Origin: Paenibacillus sp. CF384
GTDB taxonomy: Bacteria > Bacillota > Bacilli > Paenibacillales > Paenibacillaceae
Assembly: GCF_900106745.1 (NCBI RefSeq)
Contig: NZ_FNNV01000022.1
Coordinates: 34,421-98,420 of the forward strand
DNA length: 64,000 nucleotides
Direction: 5' to 3'
Shown: positions 18,519 to 26,850 of the stretch, one piece after another
Layout of the letters: the number at the start of each line of letters is the position of its first letter
Position numbering within the stretch: position 1 is the stretch's first letter
Translations under genes and position numbers: made by a program
Notes under the pieces: model-generated
Seen by the model: only the letters and a program-made list of their open reading frames with translations
The model's database searches: none
Told to the model about the DNA's origin: nothing

Positions 18519-18597
18519 GAAAGTAGGCAAGCAGAAACGACGAGCCTCCAAGCGAAGTCGCCGTTTCTCAAGGCTACAACATGAAAGAGGGGACCAT

Positions 18598-19470
18598 ATG
18601 GGAACGTCCGCGCGGTTTAAAAAACATATTTGGGGTTATTTGTTCGTGGTACCGGCAGCAGTCATCTTCATTCTGTTCTTATGGATGCCGATCGTGAAAG
18701 GATTTATTTACAGCTTCTATCAGGTCGATTTCGTCAAAGGCAATACGTTTGTCGGCTTCGATAATTTCCGGACCGTGCTGCATGATCAAGATGTATGGAC
18801 AGCGGTGAAGAACACGCTGTATTATATGCTGCTCTGCCTATTGATCGGCTTCTGGGTACCGATTGTATTCTCGATTGCGATCTCGGAGCTGAAGCGGTTC
18901 CAAGGCTTCGTGCGCGTTGCGGCGTATTTGCCGAACGTCATTCCGGTTGTGGTTCTGTACGGGTTATGGCGCTGGATGTACGATCCTGTCGGTCCGATCA
19001 ACGCAACCATTACGCAAGCCGGCTTCGAGCCGATCTCCTTCATGACCGATACGAAATGGTCGATGATTTCGCTCGTCTTCATGGAAACCTGGCAGCAATT
19101 CGGTGCTGCGATGCTGATTTATCTCGCTGCGGTGCTGAGTATTCCTCGCGATCTATACGAGGCGGCTGAGATTGACGGCGCCGGCGTATGGAACCGAATT
19201 CGTCATATTACGCTGCCATTCATTCGTAACCTGGTCATTCTCTTGCTAATCTTGCAGCTTATCGCTACCTCTCAAGGCTTCCAGTCGCAGTTCGCTATGC
19301 TTGACGGCGGACCGAACAACGCAACGCTGACCTATGCGCTGCTCATCGTCAAATACGCCTTCACAAGGCTCGATTACGGTGCGGCATCTGCGCTTGGCGT
19401 GCTCATGTTCCTCGTGCTCGGCGGACTTGCCGTCCTCCAGCACCGACTTTCCAGCAGAGAGGTGAACTAA
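18598..19470 (+). CDS. carbohydrate ABC transporter permease (system I, LplB/YtcP-like first subunit)
   Basis: 290-residue inner-membrane subunit of a CUT1-type sugar importer with six predicted helices. The EAA loop that docks the ATPase is visible as YEAAEIDGAGVWNRIRHITLP. I chose ATG at 18598, preceded by AGAGGGGA; 33 extra in-frame codons upstream are rich in Arg/Lys and unlikely to be translated. It pairs with the permease that begins two bases after its stop. No ATPase gene is in the cluster, so a shared MsmK-type ATPase encoded elsewhere is expected, as is common in Paenibacillus. Confidence 0.93.
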   Translation: MGTSARFKKHIWGYLFVVPAAVIFILFLWMPIVKGFIYSFYQVDFVKGNTFVGFDNFRTVLHDQDVWTAVKNTLYYMLLCLLIGFWVPIVFSIAISELKRFQGFVRVAAYLPNVIPVVVLYGLWRWMYDPVGPINATITQAGFEPISFMTDTKWSMISLVFMETWQQFGAAMLIYLAAVLSIPRDLYEAAEIDGAGVWNRIRHITLPFIRNLVILLLILQLIATSQGFQSQFAMLDGGPNNATLTYALLIVKYAFTRLDYGAASALGVLMFLVLGGLAVLQHRLSSREVN

Positions 19471-19471
19471 G

Positions 19472-20344
19472 ATGAAGAGCTATGACCGAGGTATACTATC
19501 CCGTTATGATTTGCAGAAAACATCCAATAAGCTGGTTTATGGCCTCATGCTGCTCGTCATCACAGCGATGGTCTGCTCCATGCTTTATCCGATATTGGTT
19601 ACGCTGCTGAACAGCTTTAAGTCCAACGTGGAGGTCAACTCGTTCCCGCCGCATTTTATTCCGCAGACCTGGCAGGCGGATACGTATTCCAAAGGGTGGA
19701 ACTATATTCAGCTGCCGCTCTTCTTCCGCAATACGATGATAATCTTCGGCGGCAATATGTTCGTCACGGTGCTTGTGCTTGGCTTGGCTTCCTTTAGCTT
19801 GTCGAGGCTCAATATCCCGTACAACCGGGCGATTAACTTCTTCTTCCTTGCGGCCTTGTTCATCCCGCCAACAACGTACATCATCCCGAACTTCGTCAAC
19901 CTGAAGGATTTGGGCTTGCTCAATACGTTCCAAGCGTTTTGGCTGCCGGCCGGGGCGAATGCCTTCTTCCTGCTGCTGCTCAAGAACTTCTTCGATGGCA
20001 TCAGCCATGAGCTGTTCGAAGCGGGCCGCATCGACGGGGCGTCGGATTTCAGATTGTTTGTCTCGATTGCGATTCCGCTGTCGGTTCCGATCTTCTCGAC
20101 ACTTGCGATCTTCGTCTTCTCCACGGCATGGAACGACTGGTTCTGGCCATCGCTGGTGATGCATACCGACCAGAAACGACCGCTTGCTACGGCAATCTAT
20201 AATTACGTCATTAACGTGCGCAGGCTGGATACGAACGTGAAATTCGCGATGCTGACCATGGTCATGCTGCCGCCGATTGCCGTATTCCTTATTTTCCAAC
20301 GGTTCATCATTCGAGGGCTGCATATGGGCGGCGTCAAAGGATAG
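19472..20344 (+). CDS. carbohydrate ABC transporter permease (system I, second subunit)
   Basis: 290-residue MalG-like permease with about six transmembrane helices and the EAA loop FEAGRIDGASDFRLFVSIAIP. It starts two bases after the first permease, so the pair is certainly co-translated. With the binding lipoprotein at 20466 it forms a CUT1 importer. Substrate unknown; the glycosidase-like protein at 21963 suggests an oligosaccharide. The N-terminal cytoplasmic extension (residues 1-22) is typical. Confidence 0.93.
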   Translation: MKSYDRGILSRYDLQKTSNKLVYGLMLLVITAMVCSMLYPILVTLLNSFKSNVEVNSFPPHFIPQTWQADTYSKGWNYIQLPLFFRNTMIIFGGNMFVTVLVLGLASFSLSRLNIPYNRAINFFFLAALFIPPTTYIIPNFVNLKDLGLLNTFQAFWLPAGANAFFLLLLKNFFDGISHELFEAGRIDGASDFRLFVSIAIPLSVPIFSTLAIFVFSTAWNDWFWPSLVMHTDQKRPLATAIYNYVINVRRLDTNVKFAMLTMVMLPPIAVFLIFQRFIIRGLHMGGVKG

Positions 20345-20369
20345 AAAGGATCACATCGTAATCGTAGAC

Positions 20370-20426
20370 CTGCACATGATCGACATAGGAATACACATTC
20401 TGCTTTCTCTGCGCCTCTATTATGAT
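20370..20426 (+). promoter_or_regulatory. candidate operator and promoter before the system I binding-protein gene
   Basis: CTGCACATGATC at 20370-20381 repeats the core found at 18483; overlapping possible -10 elements TATTAT/TATGAT lie at 20418-20426. The 122-base gap between permease and binding-protein genes fits an internal promoter that boosts the binding protein. Confidence 0.35.
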
Positions 20427-20465
20427 GAGCGTGTAAGGTAAATAAACGTGAGAAGGGGAACTAAC

Positions 20466-21953
20466 ATGCGTAAGATGCGTAAGGTTTCATTCATTCTGGC
20501 CAGCATGTTTCTAATGACAGGCGTCCTGTCGGCATGCGGAAGCTCGAACGACAACAACACCAGCGAGAACAGCGGCAAGACGAACAATGCGGCCTCATCG
20601 AATACCAGCACAAATACCAGCACGAATACGGCGGATAACACAGGCGATAACACCGCTGCGGAAGAAACACCTGCTGCTAAAGTAACGATCAGCATTTACT
20701 ATCCAACACCGGATTTGGTGGAGAAGAGAGCGCTTGAAGACGACAAAATCAAACGTTTCACAGAGAAATATCCGAACGTTGAGATCGTGAAGAGCGAGTG
20801 GCAGTACAACCCGAACGAGATCGGAATCAAGATGGGTGCGAACGAAGCACCGACATTGTTCAATACTTATGCGACAGAAGGTAAATTCCTGGCAGAGCGT
20901 GGCTGGGCAGCGGATATCACAGAGCTGTTCAACAACTATGCGTTCAAAGATCAAATGAACCCGATTCTGCAAAATCAATTCATCATCGGCGACAAAGTGT
21001 ACGGCATCGCGCAGCAAGGTTATGTAACCGGCACAGTCGTGAATAAGAAAATGCTGACGGATAAAGGCGTAGCCGTTCCATCCTTCGACTGGACTTGGGA
21101 CGACATGCTGAATACGGCGAAAGCGGTTGCGGAACCGAAGAAAGGCATTTCCGGCATCGCGCCAATGGGTAAAGGCAATGAAGCGGGCTGGAACTGGACC
21201 AACTTCTTGTTCGAAGCAGGCGGCGAAATTCAAACGGTTGACGGCGGCAAAGTAACGGCAGCCTTCAATTCCGAAGCAGGTCTTAAAGCGCTTGAGTTCT
21301 ACCACAAGCTGGCGTGGGAAGCGAGCGCAATTCCGAAGGACTTCGCACTTGGCTGGGGCGATGCAGTAGGCGCATTCGCACAGGGCAGAACGGCTATGGT
21401 TATCGCAGGTCCGGACGGCCCGGTTGACCAAGGGCTGAACCAAGGCGGCATGAAGCCGGAAGACATTCTCGTGTACCCAATGCCTGCAGCAGAGAAAGGC
21501 GGCAAGCACACTGGCGTACTAGGCGGCGACTTCCTGGTTATCAATCCGAACGCTTCCAAAGAAGAGCAAGAGATGGCGTTCAACTACGCAACGTTCGATT
21601 ACTTCTCCGACAAAGGCTTGGAGTCTGTTGAAGAAAGCATCAAACAACGCAAAACGGACAACAAATTCTTCATCCCGCCGGTTATTCAGTACTACAACGA
21701 TAACTCGGATTACGGTCAGAAGGTAAAAGCGGTTTACGACAAATACGACAACGTGTACCAATACAGCCCGGAAATCATGAGCTTGCTTGACGGTAAACCG
21801 GAAGCACAGTTCAACACGCAAGATTACTACGCGGCCATGACGAATGTCGTGCAAGAAGTGTTCTCGAAGAAAGACGTCGACATGAAAGCGGAGTTGGATG
21901 CGGCAGCGAAAAACATGCAAGAAAAGTTCTACAACACAATCAAGGTTGAATAG
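20466..21953 (+). CDS. extracellular sugar-binding lipoprotein (system I)
   Basis: 495-residue solute-binding lipoprotein of the family-1 (CUT1) type. Signal peptide with lipobox VLSAC places the lipidated cysteine at residue 24. An Asn/Thr/Ser-rich linker of ~45 residues follows, then the periplasmic-binding fold. AAGGGGAA lies five bases before the chosen ATG. The start of the following gene, nine bases after its stop, suggests co-expression. It delivers an oligosaccharide to the 18598/19472 permeases and may also present ligand to the 15301 kinase. Specificity cannot be read from the sequence. Confidence 0.93.
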   Translation: MRKMRKVSFILASMFLMTGVLSACGSSNDNNTSENSGKTNNAASSNTSTNTSTNTADNTGDNTAAEETPAAKVTISIYYPTPDLVEKRALEDDKIKRFTEKYPNVEIVKSEWQYNPNEIGIKMGANEAPTLFNTYATEGKFLAERGWAADITELFNNYAFKDQMNPILQNQFIIGDKVYGIAQQGYVTGTVVNKKMLTDKGVAVPSFDWTWDDMLNTAKAVAEPKKGISGIAPMGKGNEAGWNWTNFLFEAGGEIQTVDGGKVTAAFNSEAGLKALEFYHKLAWEASAIPKDFALGWGDAVGAFAQGRTAMVIAGPDGPVDQGLNQGGMKPEDILVYPMPAAEKGGKHTGVLGGDFLVINPNASKEEQEMAFNYATFDYFSDKGLESVEESIKQRKTDNKFFIPPVIQYYNDNSDYGQKVKAVYDKYDNVYQYSPEIMSLLDGKPEAQFNTQDYYAAMTNVVQEVFSKKDVDMKAELDAAAKNMQEKFYNTIKVE

Positions 21954-21962
21954 GTCCGTTCG

Positions 21963-24719
21963 ATGCAGGCCTTGAAGCCGGAATCCCGAACAAGACTCTT
22001 CCTCGCAGCAGCGCTACTTCTGGTAGCGCTGCTGTCCCTTATCTCCCTCCGAAAAGATTTATTCACATCACACGCGGTAAGCTTCAAGGAAACCGGCAGC
22101 TTGCTCGTGCTGGCCAATGACAGCTACGAAATCGGTTTTCAGCGGGCAACCGGCGGGATCGCCTATATCAAGGACATGGGCACAGGCAGCAAAGTGATGC
22201 AAGGCAACCGCAAAGGAGCACTGTGGTGGGCTTTTCTGAAAGACAATTCATCCATAAACAGCTTAGGTGCAGCTAAATTTGACTATGAGTGGAAGAGCGG
22301 ACGATCCGAGCTGCTTCTGCATTATGGCGGCAAGCTTGCCGTGGATGTGACCGCGAGCTTCGATGAGAGCAATCGCATTGCGCTTCGTGCTGAGGTGCAG
22401 AATGGTACGAATGACATCCTGCAGTCGTTTCGGTTCCCCTACGAGCTGAAATTCGCTGCGGATTCGGTCGTTGACGGACTGCTTCCGATGCTGCCTGGCG
22501 TGAAGCTGAAGCCTTCTTTCTTTACGGACAACAACGCTTATGAAGGGCAATATCCCGGCGTTATGTTTGCTTCGTATACGGCGCTGCGCACAACAGGCGG
22601 CAATGTTGCACTTTATGATTTGAGCGCAGAGGGCGACAAAGCCGTCGTGACGACAGAGCTTGGATTCAAGAACCAAACGGATGATGCCGGCAAGAGTGCT
22701 TTCGTGCATCAATATAACGTCTGGACGGAATCCGGAGCGAGCTGGCAAAGTCCAACTGTAGTGCTTGAAATCGGCGGAGATTATATGGACTCGATTGTCA
22801 GCTATCGCAAGCTGGGCGGAATTGACCGGTTTCCATCGCTGGATCATAAACTCGGCAGCGCGAAGGCGCACACCGCGGAGCTTCCGTTAATGAAGCTGGA
22901 TATATCGGCTTTGGGCACAGAAAAGTGGGATACGCTGACGAGCGCTTATGTGGATGCTTTGCCATACAACGGGATGCTACATCTCGTGGGTTTCCAGACA
23001 GGCGGTCACGATGAGAACTATCCGGATTTCCTGCCTGCCGATCCGAAGTGGGGCGGCGAGGATGCTCTTCAAGCCTTCATTGCAGATGCGAAGGCCAAAG
23101 GCAATCAGGTTGTGCCGTATACGAACTTCTCCTGGTGGGGCGTGCATTCTCCGACATTAGCGGCATTGCCGGAAGGCGTGAAGCTGGAGGATATCGTCGT
23201 GGAGCAGGCGAACGGTACGCTGCTTAAGGAAGATTACGGCGAACACAGCGGCTATGTGATGAATCTGAACCACCCGTTCGTGACGAAGCGGATTGCAGAG
23301 GAACATCAGAAGCTGATTGACGCTGGCGTGGATGGCATTTTCGAAGATCAATGGGGAATACGTAGCGCACCGTTCGTGGCAGGCGAGCAGCACCCCGAGA
23401 ATACGGATGCTTGGTCCGCTTATTTCGAAGGGGTTCAGCAGTATTTTGCCTCCTCTAAACATCGTATGTATACCGAAGACGGCATTGATGTGCTCGCCGA
23501 TAACAGCATCGGATTTCTGGGAACGAACTACTTGTGGGATTTGCTTGGCTACCGGAAAAATACCGCTTCTTATACCGACTACTATCCGCTTGCCGGCATG
23601 CTGCTGCGTGATAAAGTGCTGCTCTATCAGCATGATCTTGCTGCAGAGACGATGACGGATAATAAGGATATGCTCCGCTGGAATGCGGCGATGGGCTACA
23701 ATTTAAGCGGCGATTTGTATACCGGTACTACGAATCCATGGGTCAGTCTGATCGGCGTATTCCAGAAGTATGTGCTTGCTGATTATGCCGATGCTCTCGT
23801 TCAGCGTTATGATTTGATCGATGCCACCACGACGAGGACGGATTTCGGGACGCATATCGTAACGGCGAACTGGGATACTCAGAAGCCTTATACGATGGAT
23901 GAGCAGACGACGCTCACGGCGGGCGGTTTTGATATTGCTTCTGTGTCCAAAGAAGTACGGGCGGGCAGCTATGCGAGATACAACGGTTATGAGCTTGATC
24001 CCGGCGAGCATTATTTGGCCGAGATTCGTGAGAAGAAGGAAATTCGCGTCTATCAGCCGATCGGTTCCGATACTACGCTGCGGATTAAGCCGATGAAAGG
24101 CTGGAAGCATGCTCATGCAGCAGCCTATGAGGCAGACGGCAAGAAAATCGCGGATATTCCCGTTGCTGAAGCAGGCGAGTGGCTGATGGTCGATTTTATT
24201 GCCGACATGGGCGGCAAGATGGCGGCCTATGTCTCGATTACGCCTACGGACGATGCGAGTCCGGTAAAGGAATCGCCGTTCAAGAAGGTGAGGGTGCAGG
24301 AGAACCTTGTACAAGGGCATGAGCTTCAATCCAGTACGAACACGAATACGGAATTAATTGCAAAGCTGGCAGGAGACGGCGATCCTTTCACGTATTGGGA
24401 GAGTGTCTCGAACAAATTTCCTCAGTCTTTGTCCGTAGATCTCGGAGATAAGAAGCAGCTTGGGCGAATCGTATTGAAGCTGCCGCCGCTTGATGCGTGG
24501 GCAGCACGTGATCAGTCCATTGCTGTGCAAGGCAGCGATGACGGCGAGCACTATACCGTAATCAAAGCGCTAGACACCTACACCTTTGATCCTGCGAAGG
24601 AGAATACGGTTGAAATTGCGCTGGATGCAGCGAGCGCTCGGTATGTGAAGCTAATCGTAGAAGGCAACACAGGCTGGCCGGCGGCACAAATTTCTGAATT
24701 TGAACTGTATGGACCGTGA
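21963..24719 (+). CDS. membrane-anchored glycoside-hydrolase-like protein with C-terminal discoidin domain
   Basis: 918 residues: an N-terminal hydrophobic anchor (about 12-28) with no lipobox; a beta-rich domain to ~300; a TIM-barrel-like region (HLVGFQTGGHDENYPDF, VPYTNFSWWG, DGIFEDQWG, YTEDGIDVLAD) to ~560; a further beta domain; and an F5/8 type C (discoidin-like) module from about 785 (ESVSNKFPQSLSVDLGDKK) to the end. The acidic residues in FEDQWG and YTEDG could be catalytic, but I cannot assign a numbered GH family; DUF6259/DUF5696-type annotations are the nearest I can suggest. It begins nine bases after the binding-protein gene with only a weak ribosome binding site, implying coupling. 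Likely cleaves the glycan imported by system I at the cell surface. Confidence 0.65.
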   Translation: MQALKPESRTRLFLAAALLLVALLSLISLRKDLFTSHAVSFKETGSLLVLANDSYEIGFQRATGGIAYIKDMGTGSKVMQGNRKGALWWAFLKDNSSINSLGAAKFDYEWKSGRSELLLHYGGKLAVDVTASFDESNRIALRAEVQNGTNDILQSFRFPYELKFAADSVVDGLLPMLPGVKLKPSFFTDNNAYEGQYPGVMFASYTALRTTGGNVALYDLSAEGDKAVVTTELGFKNQTDDAGKSAFVHQYNVWTESGASWQSPTVVLEIGGDYMDSIVSYRKLGGIDRFPSLDHKLGSAKAHTAELPLMKLDISALGTEKWDTLTSAYVDALPYNGMLHLVGFQTGGHDENYPDFLPADPKWGGEDALQAFIADAKAKGNQVVPYTNFSWWGVHSPTLAALPEGVKLEDIVVEQANGTLLKEDYGEHSGYVMNLNHPFVTKRIAEEHQKLIDAGVDGIFEDQWGIRSAPFVAGEQHPENTDAWSAYFEGVQQYFASSKHRMYTEDGIDVLADNSIGFLGTNYLWDLLGYRKNTASYTDYYPLAGMLLRDKVLLYQHDLAAETMTDNKDMLRWNAAMGYNLSGDLYTGTTNPWVSLIGVFQKYVLADYADALVQRYDLIDATTTRTDFGTHIVTANWDTQKPYTMDEQTTLTAGGFDIASVSKEVRAGSYARYNGYELDPGEHYLAEIREKKEIRVYQPIGSDTTLRIKPMKGWKHAHAAAYEADGKKIADIPVAEAGEWLMVDFIADMGGKMAAYVSITPTDDASPVKESPFKKVRVQENLVQGHELQSSTNTNTELIAKLAGDGDPFTYWESVSNKFPQSLSVDLGDKKQLGRIVLKLPPLDAWAARDQSIAVQGSDDGEHYTVIKALDTYTFDPAKENTVEIALDAASARYVKLIVEGNTGWPAAQISEFELYGP

Positions 24720-24740
24720 AATCGTCAGATATCGTCACAA

Positions 24741-24775
24741 AAACGCATGCTTTTACAGATGCGTTTCTTCTTTTT
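24741..24775 (+). terminator. terminator of the system I operon
   Basis: AAACGCAT (24741-24748) pairs perfectly with ATGCGTTT (24759-24766), followed by a T-rich tract. Confidence 0.8.
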
Positions 24776-24777
24776 CC

Positions 24778-24786
24778 TGTTATAAT
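24778..24786 (+). promoter_or_regulatory. extended -10 promoter of the sigma-factor gene
   Basis: TGTTATAAT is a full extended -10 element; no good -35 is seen at 17 bases because the terminator lies there. It predicts a leader of about 34 bases. Confidence 0.5.
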
Positions 24787-24826
24787 AAGAGATAAGACGG
24801 ATGACGGGTGGCAAAGGAGAATTGCC

Positions 24827-25429
24827 GTGAATGAAGCGCAATTAGTGATGTTATCGAGGCAAGGCGATGAAACGGCCTTTAACAAATTGGTCGAGCTCTA
24901 CAAGGATAAATTATCCCGTATGGCACATCGAATACTTCGCAGTAAGAGTGATACCGAGGATGTCGTTCAGGAAACGTTTCTCAAGGTGTATTTGAACCTG
25001 AACCGCTTTGATGAGAATAAACGATTCTCGACGTGGATTTTCCATATCGGGAAGAACATTTGCCTGGATCTTCTTCGTCGCCGCAAAACCCCGCCGTTGC
25101 CGCTGGACCAGCCTGTCTTAGCCCAGTCCGATCAAACGCTCTCTCTCCATGATGTCATCGCGCATGCATCGCTCTCTCCGGAAGGCGAAGTAATCGAACG
25201 CGAGCTGTCGTCGAAGATGGCGGAGCTCATCGATAAGCTGCCGGATAAATATAGAAGCGTTGTTTATCAGCGTTACGTACTGGAGATGTCGATGGAGGAT
25301 ATCAGCATTGCGAACAATATCCCTGTGAATACCGTGAAGTCGCGTATTCATCGCGGGAAAGATTTTATGAAGAAACGTTGGGGCAAGACGCTTCTCATCT
25401 ATTCTCTGCTGTTGTTTAGCTTCTTCTAA
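24827..25429 (+). CDS. ECF-type RNA polymerase sigma factor (SigW-like) with hydrophobic C-terminal tail
   Basis: 200-residue extracytoplasmic-function sigma factor. Region 2 runs from FNKLVELYKDKLSRMAHRIL through DTEDVVQETFLKVY and FSTWIFHIGKNICLDLLR (-10 recognition). Region 4 is a helix-turn-helix, LEMSMEDISIANNIPVNTVK, for -35 recognition. I chose GTG at 24827 because AAGGAG lies seven bases upstream; the open frame extends further but its translation is unlike sigma factors. After the usual KSRIHRGKDF end there is a strongly hydrophobic tail, LLIYSLLLFSFF. No anti-sigma gene follows: the next gene is a nucleoside-binding lipoprotein on its own transcript. Regulation and target promoters unknown. 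Confidence 0.9.
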   Translation: MNEAQLVMLSRQGDETAFNKLVELYKDKLSRMAHRILRSKSDTEDVVQETFLKVYLNLNRFDENKRFSTWIFHIGKNICLDLLRRRKTPPLPLDQPVLAQSDQTLSLHDVIAHASLSPEGEVIERELSSKMAELIDKLPDKYRSVVYQRYVLEMSMEDISIANNIPVNTVKSRIHRGKDFMKKRWGKTLLIYSLLLFSFF

Positions 25430-25434
25430 ACGAT

Positions 25435-25476
25435 AAAGCGTGTATGAATGGAACGGCTCATTCGCACGCTTTTTTT
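25435..25476 (+). terminator. terminator of the sigma-factor gene
   Basis: AAAGCGTG (25435-25442) pairs with CACGCTTT (25465-25472); GAATG/CATTC adds inner pairing; seven T follow. Confidence 0.85.
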
Positions 25477-25721
25477 GCGGATTACGGCCGGCTGCTTGTC
25501 TGATGAAGGACAGCGTGTATAGGTGGGCTCCAATTCTGGGATACTATGGTTGGTTTTAGCCGGAATTACGCAATATTTACATAATGGATTGTCGTATTTA
25601 TGGATAGCCAATTCTGGTACATAGCGGTATAATATCCATACGGATTGCGCGAAAATTGTCGATTTTTGATATATTTGAGCAATTGAGAGAGAGATTACAC
25701 ATAAGACTAGGAGAGAAACAG

Positions 25722-26774
25722 ATGAAAAAAGGGATTCTGCTTGCTGTAGTACTTATTTTAATGTCTTCATTGTTCGTCGCATGTGGGAAGAAAGACAATA
25801 ACACGGCCGATAACTCGGCGAACACGAGTAATTCGGGCAATGCAAGTGAACAAGCGCCTACGAAGAAAGTCGCACTTGTTCTTCCGGAGAAAATCGGCGT
25901 TAACGCCTTCTTCGTACAAATGGACGAGGGCTTCAAGAAAGCAGGCAAAGAGTTCAACGTAGAAGTAAAAACAATCGAATCGACTGACCCTGCCGCATTC
26001 GAGCAGAACCTTCGTTCGACGGTTGCTGAGAACTACGATATGATCATTACCGCTACATTCCAAGCGGAAGATGCACTGAAGAAAGTGGCTGCCGAGAATC
26101 CGGACAAACCATTCGCGATTATCGACACCGTCGTAGATCTACCGAATGTACGCAGTGTTGTATTCCGTGAGTACGAAGCATCGTACCTCTTGGGCGCAGC
26201 TGCAGGTCTTTCCACGAAAACGAATAAAGTCGGCATGGTTGTTGCAATCGACGCGCCGCTGCTTAAGAAATATACTGAAGGCTTTGCAGAAGGCTTGAAA
26301 TACACGAACCCTAAAGCTGAAATGCTCATCAACTATGTAGGCGGATTTACGGATCCGGCGAAAGCGAAAGAGCTTGCCCTGCTTCAATTCTCCAAAGGCG
26401 CTGACTTCATCGCTGGCGCATCGGCTGTAGGCGACCTTGGCGTGTTCGAGGCTGCTAAGGAAAAAGGCTTCTATACTTCCGGTCAAGACATCGACAACAC
26501 TGGCGTTGACCCAGAGCACGTTGTCCTTGCACAGCTGAAAGGTACAGACACAGTTGCATATGAAACGGTTAAATCTTTTGCAGAAGGCAACTTTGCATAC
26601 GGAGCAGTTGATTACGGATTGAAGGAAGACGGCGTTGGTCTTACTTATGTAACAAGAGACAGCCAATCTCCTCTGAACCCGTTCATCGGACAAGCGACCG
26701 TTGATAAAGTAAAAGCGATCAAAGATGATATCGTATCCGGTAAACTGGTTGTTAAGAACCCGCTGAACCCATAA
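25722..26774 (+). CDS. nupN: BMP-family nucleoside-binding lipoprotein
   Basis: 350-residue lipoprotein of the basic membrane protein (BMP/PnrA) family, which binds purine or other nucleosides outside the membrane. Lipobox LFVAC gives lipid-Cys21, followed by an Asn/Ser-rich linker and the conserved fold (VALVLPEKIGVNAFF, GFTDPAKAKELALLQFSKGADFI region, TSGQDIDNTG). I chose ATG at 25722 behind AGGAGA; an upstream in-frame ATG would precede the signal peptide with charged residues. First gene of a six-gene nucleoside uptake/salvage operon. A TATAAT at 25628-25633 may be the -10, with a poor -35. An intercistronic hairpin after the gene should raise its level over the permeases. Confidence 0.92.
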   Translation: MKKGILLAVVLILMSSLFVACGKKDNNTADNSANTSNSGNASEQAPTKKVALVLPEKIGVNAFFVQMDEGFKKAGKEFNVEVKTIESTDPAAFEQNLRSTVAENYDMIITATFQAEDALKKVAAENPDKPFAIIDTVVDLPNVRSVVFREYEASYLLGAAAGLSTKTNKVGMVVAIDAPLLKKYTEGFAEGLKYTNPKAEMLINYVGGFTDPAKAKELALLQFSKGADFIAGASAVGDLGVFEAAKEKGFYTSGQDIDNTGVDPEHVVLAQLKGTDTVAYETVKSFAEGNFAYGAVDYGLKEDGVGLTYVTRDSQSPLNPFIGQATVDKVKAIKDDIVSGKLVVKNPLNP

Positions 26775-26784
26775 TGTTACCCTG

Positions 26785-26812
26785 CCGGCTGTATGAACAT
26801 ACAGCCGGTTTC
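26785..26812 (+). terminator. intercistronic hairpin between binding protein and ATPase
   Basis: CCGGCTGTATG (26785-26795) pairs with CATACAGCCGG (26798-26808), followed by TTTCTT. Probably a leaky terminator or RNase barrier within the operon. Confidence 0.7.
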
Positions 26813-26850
26813 TTCCTATTTAAACGGTATGAGAGGAGAAGAACGGCCGA

